From Acidobacteriota bacterium (lineage in GTDB: Bacteria; Acidobacteriota; Terriglobia; UBA7540): a stretch of DNA of 8,222 nt. Position 1 is the first letter of the stretch, and each line of letters starts with the position of its first letter. Made by a program: the position numbers and the translations under genes. Shown here piece after piece: positions 1-3,988 of the stretch. The stretch is taken from positions 1 to 8,222 of the forward strand of contig JAKAWN010000311.1 of NCBI GenBank assembly GCA_021827245.1. The letters are read 5' to 3'. The notes beneath the pieces are model-generated. The model saw nothing but the letters and a program-made list of their open reading frames with translations, had not been told where the DNA came from and did no database searches.

Positions 1-47
1 GCCTGCGGCGATGATGTTCAAACCCAAAGCCGCCTCCGGCGATGATG
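1..47. repeat. Two-unit direct repeat at the window edge
   Basis: Bases 1-16 and 32-47 match at 15 of 16 positions (core GGCGATGATG), giving a 31-bp period. The first unit touches the window edge, so this may be the end of a longer tandem array or of a coding repeat. A short open frame at 2-94 (plus, ending FKFIRF then TAA) crosses it and could be the tail of an upstream gene, but 30 codons are too few to judge. The rest of 1-298 contains no gene I can support, only a CCTCACCC/CTCTCCCC-type stretch around 112-150 and the dispersed repeat copy A. Confidence 0.35.
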
Positions 48-170
48 CTGATTTACTGTCCCATCGGCGTCTGTTCAAATTTATACGTTTTTAAATGCGC
101 GAGGACATGACCCCTCACCCGCCGTCGTACCTCCGGCACTCTCTCCCCGTGGAAAGGGCTGTAAGGAGAT

Positions 171-260
171 TGTGCGCGGGGTGCGTACGGGCGCCAGGTT
201 TGTTTGGCGACCGTCGGGGACCGCACGCATCGCAATGGCTGCAACGTGCGCGCCACGCAG
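171..260 (+). repeat. Diverged dispersed repeat, copy A
   Basis: This block aligns with 2655-2743 (copy B) in the same orientation. Over the best 51 columns (from about 184 and 2669) I count 38 identities, including the 10-mer TTTGTTTGGC at 199-208. The similarity continues to a shared ACGTG.GC.CCAC.CAGC stretch and then stops. It lies within 40 bp of the 3' end of the minus-strand regulator gene. Its nature is unknown. It has no evident terminal inverted repeats and no coding capacity I can defend. Confidence 0.6.
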
Positions 261-298
261 CCACAACCGTGATGCGCCGCGAGCTCCTGAGCAGGGGT

Positions 299-1246
299 CT
301 ACTGGGAAGAAACGGTAGAGCGCTTCTTTCCAGCGCCGGCAAGCGCGAGCTGAATCTGGTCAGCAATTTCCCGCCCGACATCTATCTGGACTTCCAGCAG
401 GTCCAGCAAGACGCGATCGTAGGCGCGGGCCCAGAGTTCAGTCCGGTCGCGCGCCTGGATCAGGTGCGCTGTGATCCGTATTCTGCCCGAACTGCGGCGA
501 ACACTGCCCTCGAGAAGATACTGGACGCCAAGCTCCCGGGCGATTTGGCCGATCTGTGCGTGCCGCCCCTTGTATCCCATCACCGAGGAGAGGGCTATAA
601 CGCCCAACTGTTCTGGTTCCAGGCTGCCCAAGCGCGTGATCACTTCGTCGGTGAGGCCGTCACTGAAATCATCCTCCTTCGCATCTCCCGTAAGATTTCT
701 AAACGGCAGCACGGCGAGCATGATCTTTTCGTTCACCGGAACAGCGCGGGCGCGGTAATACGTCCGTCCTAAGAGGACGAACATGGCCGCAAGCAGAACG
801 AGGACAGGAGCGGCAATCAAAGCCCACCGGAGCCAGGGCGGCCAACCGGGCGATCCGCCGTCCGGCGGCGCGGACTGAGCAACAGCAGGCCGGCTTTCCG
901 GTGCAGGGTCGATGGCCGGCGCAATGAAACGGTAGCCCGCGCCGGTGACAGTCTGGATGAAGCGCGGCTGCTCGGGATTGTCGCGGAGGGCCTGGCGGAT
1001 TTTGCGAATGGCGCCGTTGATGCTGTTGTTGGAGTCAAAGGAAACCGCGCCGCCCCAGATTGTCTCCACGATTTGGTGGCGGCTGACAATCTCCCCTCTT
1101 TGCTGGACCAGGAGGAGCAGAAGCTCCATGGGGATGCGCTCGATCTTCAGAACACGGCCATTGCGGCGTAACTCGCGCAGGCGAGGATTCAACTCCAATT
1201 CTTCGCCTAGCTTGATCGTCTCTGCCTCTTGGACAGGTTCCGACAT
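299..1246 (-). CDS. Membrane-anchored winged-helix transcriptional regulator with TolB-like domain
   Basis: The 315-aa product starts MSEPVQEAE. Residues 13-110 form an OmpR/PhoB-type C-terminal-effector winged helix (CadC-like order), seen in GRVLKIERIPMELLLLLV, the WGG turn at 64-66, NNSINGAIRKIRQAL (recognition helix region) and the wing motif TGAGYRF at 101-107. A Pro/Ala linker leads to one transmembrane helix at about 139-160. Residues 174-300 resemble the TolB N-terminal/FlgO-like domain (AVLPFRNLTGDAKEDDFSDG), here probably periplasmic. This topology suggests a sensor that binds DNA from the membrane. The usual TPR tail of such proteins is absent: the chain stops 16 residues after the TolB-like helix, so it is a short form or 3'-truncated. 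The frame is open upstream to 1609, with another ATG at 1327. I chose 1246 because the winged helix begins about 12 residues in. No strong Shine-Dalgarno is seen at either start. The target is unknown; the divergent gene at 1730 is a candidate. Confidence 0.85.
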   Translation of the reverse strand: MSEPVQEAETIKLGEELELNPRLRELRRNGRVLKIERIPMELLLLLVQQRGEIVSRHQIVETIWGGAVSFDSNNSINGAIRKIRQALRDNPEQPRFIQTVTGAGYRFIAPAIDPAPESRPAVAQSAPPDGGSPGWPPWLRWALIAAPVLVLLAAMFVLLGRTYYRARAVPVNEKIMLAVLPFRNLTGDAKEDDFSDGLTDEVITRLGSLEPEQLGVIALSSVMGYKGRHAQIGQIARELGVQYLLEGSVRRSSGRIRITAHLIQARDRTELWARAYDRVLLDLLEVQIDVGREIADQIQLALAGAGKKRSTVSSQ

Positions 1247-1663
1247 CACGATAGCCCCGGAAAGAGATTGGGATGATTCTACTACATTTCCAACATGCCA
1301 GCGCAGCCTCCGCCTGAATTTCGTCATGCCACAGCAAGCATTGTATTTTCTGTGGATTGCAAGAACATAAAAATTAATACTCCTGCAGCGCGCCGCTATT
1401 GACGCCGGATGCCCGGCCTCATCATCATCTTGCACACGTGGGGCGAGGGGCATAAATCCAGCCGGATTCGCCCGGCGGATCGAATTCCCATAACGGGGTC
1501 TCGTTGCCGAAGTTGGATTACATGAGGTCGACTTGACCGGTCCCTTTTCATTTTGTCGGGACGTGCTGCCAGGATAGGCGCCGCCTGACAACGGCCCAGA
1601 TACGAACAATCCTGAAGTGCATTCTTATCTGACGTTCATCACCGCTGGATAGAGACGTGATTT

Positions 1664-1691
1664 TTGTAACCGGTTGAACCCGTTGTTTAAT
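1664..1691 (+). promoter_or_regulatory. Candidate sigma70-like promoter for the CARDB-like gene
   Basis: TTGTAA (1664-1669) and TTTAAT (1686-1691) are separated by 16 bp. They match the sigma70 consensus at 4/6 and 5/6 positions. A start near 1698 would give a leader of about 32 nt containing the ribosome binding site. This is inference from consensus only. Confidence 0.35.
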
Positions 1692-1710
1692 CCTGACTCC
1701 GCACGTTCCC

Positions 1711-1720
1711 AAAAAGGAGG
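1711..1720 (+). promoter_or_regulatory. Strong ribosome binding site
   Basis: AAAAAGGAGG ends 9 nt before the ATG at 1730. It is a near-complete Shine-Dalgarno sequence and the strongest in the window. It fixes the start of the 209-aa gene and suggests efficient translation. Confidence 0.8.
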
Positions 1721-1729
1721 GAATCTACG

Positions 1730-2359
1730 ATGGTAAGCATCCCAGCAAAATGCAAGGCTCTGGCTGATGATCTCTCTAAGAAGGAAGTTCTTCTGGACGA
1801 GCTGATGGAAGAGTACAAGAGCGGCACGGGAAATGAGAAAAGCCGCCTTTTTTACGAAATGCGGGCGGCCATGCAAGCGGTGGGCGAGGCCCGAAGAGCC
1901 CTGGACCAGTGCGTCAATCCTCCGGTTCCTTTGCCCGATCTTAGCGCGGCCGGTGTGACAATCCAGTGGCACGCGGACAAGAAAGCTTTCGATTTTGCGA
2001 TTCTGATTCACTGCGAGGGCGCCCCGGTCATCGGCCCATTCGTAACCGCTGTCAGCGTGACGTATTATGATTACTCGCAGGACCCGCCTCTCCAGGTGAA
2101 TCGCGTGCAGAACTTTACCTTCCCCAACTCTATATGGATGGTGCCTGGCGACACCCGGCCGTCTGAATATTTCAAAAACGTGCCCTACCTGGTTCGGCCG
2201 GGAAGCACCATGCCTCCTGCTTACACATTCGACGCGGTCGTGGATAATGACGATCAAATCAAGGAAAGCGATAAGGAAAACAATGGCCTTCACATAGTAA
2301 GAATCCTGAAGCCGCCGCTGATCGTCGTCCCGCCGGTAGGCCCGGTGAGCCCTGGATAA
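1730..2359 (+). CDS. Hypothetical protein with helical N-terminus and CARDB-like domain
   Basis: The 209-aa product has two parts. Residues 1-62 are charged and probably helical or coiled coil (KCKALADDLSKKEVLLDEL, then a second helix ending ALDQC). Cysteines at 8 and 61 could pair or bind a metal. After a proline hinge (NPPVPLPDL), residues about 70-192 look like a beta-sandwich. It ends in DNDDQIKESDKENN (172-185), which matches the hallmark of CARDB domains, where a V-D-x-x-x-x-I-x-E-x-x-E-x-N-N strand closes the fold. The C-terminus is proline-rich (PPLIVVPPVGPVSPG). No signal peptide or membrane segment is visible. CARDB domains are usually extracytoplasmic, so a cytoplasmic or non-classically exported form would be odd. 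The gene is divergent from the winged-helix regulator. The domain call is moderate and the function is unknown. Confidence 0.8.
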   Translation: MVSIPAKCKALADDLSKKEVLLDELMEEYKSGTGNEKSRLFYEMRAAMQAVGEARRALDQCVNPPVPLPDLSAAGVTIQWHADKKAFDFAILIHCEGAPVIGPFVTAVSVTYYDYSQDPPLQVNRVQNFTFPNSIWMVPGDTRPSEYFKNVPYLVRPGSTMPPAYTFDAVVDNDDQIKESDKENNGLHIVRILKPPLIVVPPVGPVSPG

Positions 2360-2576
2360 AATCGTTACTGACGGCGCCGGCCGGGATTTATTCGGAGCCC
2401 AGACGGCCGAGATCGCGAGTGCGGCTCTCATGTCGGCCCACGATGAAAACTGCAGACCTCTCAAGCGAAGGGCCTTGCTCCGGGCCTCGATTTTTGAGGG
2501 CGCGCCCGGCCACGTGCGAGCCCTCACCCCCCCTGCACTGCGGAATAGCCTCACGCAACGCGCGGGGGCTACACAC
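2360..2576. other. Gene-free spacer
   Basis: About 217 bp separate the converging CARDB-like gene and the broken transposase. There is a GC-rich palindromic patch (GGCGCCGGCC near 2373) just after the stop, but no T-tract, so I do not call a terminator. No RNA gene or credible ORF is seen. Confidence 0.4.
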
Positions 2577-2972
2577 CTAGATGACAAATGCCGCGGGTGA
2601 GGAGACCACCGGGACAGCGGGGGCAGGGCCCCCTGCCAACCCTCGGATGCATTTGGCGCGTGCGGTGCATATGGACGTCAGCTTTGTTTGGCAATGATCG
2701 GTGGCGCACACATCGCAGAGACCGCGACGTGTGCTCCACCCAGCGAGCAGGCTGGTCGATTCAGCGGGTTCGAGCATTAGAAGCAGATGGAAGTGGTCTG
2801 GCATGAGGATCCAGCCAACCAGCAAGAACCCGGTTGCTCGCCGAAGCTCCGCCAGTATGTCCACAAAGCAGTGGCAGAACCGCTCTGATGCAAACAGCGG
2901 CGCCCGGCGGTAAGTGCTTGCGGTGATGAACTGCAGTTCTCCCGGGTTATATTGCCGCTTGCGGTACGGCAT
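2577..2972 (-). pseudogene. REP-associated tyrosine transposase (RAYT), 3'-truncated by a repeat
   Basis: Residues 1-74 are a clear Y1/RAYT N-terminus. It starts MPYRKRQYNPGELQFIT, has the helix ASERFCHCFVDILAELRR, and carries the HUH metal motif as LMPDHFH (His60, His62). HUH transposases of this family nick single-stranded DNA at REP hairpins using a catalytic tyrosine. After Ser74 (about position 2751) the frame turns into low-complexity Cys/Arg/Gly-rich sequence matching no part of the family, and continues to a stop at 2577. The region coding for the catalytic tyrosine and C-terminal helices is missing in all frames I examined. The break coincides with the edge of dispersed repeat copy B (2655-2743). 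The start ATG at 2972 has only a close GGAG upstream. I read this as a decayed gene; the N-terminal identity is secure. Confidence 0.85.
2655..2743 (+). repeat. Diverged dispersed repeat, copy B, abutting the truncated RAYT
   Basis: This copy aligns with copy A at 171-260 and shares TTTGTTTGGC at 2683-2692. Its right edge is within about 8 bp of where the RAYT reading frame loses family similarity (codon 74, about 2751). That makes insertion or rearrangement involving this repeat the likely cause of the truncation. A separate palindrome, GGCAGGG-CC-CCCTGCC (2622-2637), lies just outside the aligned block. Confidence 0.6.
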
Positions 2973-3008
2973 GGCTCCGTACTATAAGCCATGCAGCATC
3001 TCTAAACC

Positions 3009-3051
3009 AGTCCCTTCGGGACTACGCAGACCCCAGAAACCAGGGTCTGCG
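3009..3051. repeat. Two tandem perfect hairpins upstream of the RAYT gene (REP-like)
   Basis: Hairpin 1 (3009-3023) is AGTCCC-TTC-GGGACT, with a 6-bp stem and 3-nt loop. One base later, hairpin 2 (3025-3051) pairs CGCAGACCC with GGGTCTGCG, a perfect 9-bp stem with a 9-nt loop. They lie 37-79 bp upstream of the RAYT start. RAYT genes are typically flanked by the hairpin elements they recognise, so these are candidate cognate REPs. Neither is followed by a T-tract. Confidence 0.6.
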
Positions 3052-3396
3052 CCAGCCAGCGGCTTTCCGGGGATTGCATCAGGGGAAGAGCCGCAGGGAT
3101 TTGAAATTCGAGATTTGAGATTGCAGCTTTGCGTTCAGGTGATTACCTGATGGGCGCGTCGGGTATTGCCGGGGTCTGTTCTCCTGAGCTTGCCCCATTG
3201 AATACCGCAGGGGAGAGCGTATTATTGGGACTATCAAAGAGAGGGGTCACGTTCTGGTAAGGGTTACGTGCAGAGCTTCCCCCGGGGCAGCGGATTCGAA
3301 GAAGTCCCCAAAGTCCGCCACTCCGGTGAAGGCTCAGACCTTTTGTGAGCAAGTTTTTGCAGAATTGCTCGGAACGAAACGCGGTCGGGGAGGTGA
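3052..3396. other. Gene-free region with small repeats
   Basis: These 345 bp contain no supportable gene. Visible structure includes a 14-bp-period AT-rich direct repeat at 3098-3122 (GATTTGA at 3098 and 3112), a common type of intergenic filler. A short palindrome TCAGGT-GATT-ACCTGA at 3135-3150 could be an operator half-site pair, but nothing ties it to a regulator. The ribosome binding site of the next gene closes the region. Confidence 0.4.
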
Positions 3397-3609
3397 ATGA
3401 TGGGAACACCGTTGGAGAAATCGGGGCATCTGATGTTTGATCGCGGCGGCCCGGATGGCCCTGCAACGCAAAAGCCGAAGAATTACGAAGAACTGGGCCT
3501 GTGTCTGGCTCTGATTGCACTGGTGGCGTGGGCCTTGTACGCCAGCCTGAACACGCTGGACTGGCAAGCGGTTGGCCATGCATTCAAGGCTTTTCTGAGT
3601 GTAGTCTGA
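3397..3609 (+). CDS. Small predicted single-pass membrane protein
   Basis: The product is 70 aa, or 69 if the second of two adjacent ATGs (3400) is used. The Shine-Dalgarno GGGGAGGTG (3387-3395) is optimally spaced for the ATG at 3400 and acceptable for 3397. The hydrophilic Gly/Pro-rich N-terminus (to about residue 29) precedes one hydrophobic helix at 33-51 (LGLCLALIALVAWALYASL) and a short amphipathic tail ending FLSVV. No family is recognised. The layout of a polar head, one helix and an Ala/Ser tail faintly recalls Flp-type pilins, but the usual processing motif is not seen, so I do not assign it. It stands alone with no co-oriented neighbour. It is believed real because of the ribosome binding site and the coherent hydrophobic segment. 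Confidence 0.5.
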   Translation: MMGTPLEKSGHLMFDRGGPDGPATQKPKNYEELGLCLALIALVAWALYASLNTLDWQAVGHAFKAFLSVV

Positions 3610-3744
3610 TGAGGCAGGTCCCCGCCTGACTATTGCAGACGCTGTAAGACGAGCATCTGCGCCACCCACGTAACATCAAAGAGCCCGCGACGGGGAAAAC
3701 ACCGTTGCGGTTACCTGCCTGAAATCTCCGTTGAACGGCAAATC
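3610..3744. other. Short spacer with a weak inverted repeat
   Basis: It includes an imperfect palindromic stretch GAGGCAGGTCCCCGCCTGAC just after the small gene's stop, and a 5-bp arm pair GCAGA/TCTGC around 3636-3661. Neither has a U-tract, so no terminator is called. Confidence 0.25.
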
Positions 3745-3988
3745 CTAATTGACGCTCAGTGTGAGTGTTGTTTTGCGTATCACGGTTCCTGACGTGCCCG
3801 TCACCTTCAACGTCGAAATTCCAACTGGAGTGCCCTGCGATGAGCCTGATCCCCCCGCCTCCGCCGCCTCCACCACAACTCAAGGCAATGGCTGCCGGCA
3901 GTACCGCTCCTGCCAGCAGGGGAAGACGCCTGCGACCTGCCTGATGAATCGCAAACATCACCCAAACCGCGATGTGTGCACCGCCCGC
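3745..3988 (-). pseudogene. Frameshifted remnant of a secreted Ig-like protein tail (poly-Gly lipobox-like segment)
   Basis: From a GTG at 3961 the frame reads a basic-hydrophobic segment (RRRLPLLAGAVLPAAIALSC) then a run of eight glycines. The true continuation lies in another frame: GSGSSQGTPVGISTLKVTG, then TSGTVIRKTTLTLSVN and a TAG at 3745-3747. Removing one base from the C6 run at 3851-3856 (G6 on the coding strand) joins the two into one 71-codon frame. The GTPxG-(I/T)-x-T-L-x-V-T-G-T-S-G pattern is the last strand pair of Ig-like domains common at the C-termini of acidobacterial secreted proteins, where a hydrophobic, Cys- and Gly-rich stretch often precedes it. It could be a small lipoprotein (Cys after ALS) or the tail of a lost larger gene. 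The frame is open back to the restriction gene stop 27 bp upstream. A sequencing error in the homopolymer is possible. Confidence 0.6.

Larger units (their letters stand above)
1247..1729. other. Divergent intergenic region between regulator and CARDB-like gene
   Basis: These 483 bp contain no gene I can support; an open frame of the regulator reading through 1247-1609 looks like non-coding extension. An AT-rich stretch at about 1343-1380 would suit the regulator's promoter, but no convincing -35/-10 pair was found on the minus strand. The plus-strand promoter candidate and ribosome binding site at the right end are listed separately. As the shared upstream region of two divergent genes it is the natural place for an operator of the winged-helix regulator. 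Confidence 0.5.

Noticed and set aside
95..772. 225-codon plus-strand open frame
   Set aside because: It runs over copy A and antisense to the TolB-like domain; no domain seen.
1625..2587. 320-codon minus-strand open frame over the CARDB-like gene
   Set aside because: The plus-strand gene has a strong ribosome binding site and a recognisable domain; the minus frame has neither.
2622..2637. Hairpin GGCAGGG-CC-CCCTGCC as a transcription terminator
   Set aside because: There is no T-tract on either strand and the loop is only 2 nt; treated as part of the repeat-rich decay region.
3955..3988. Third copy of the dispersed repeat A/B, sharing GCACACATCGC on the minus strand (3969-3979)
   Set aside because: Only an 11-mer matches, in the opposite orientation, and flanking bases do not align; chance is not excluded.
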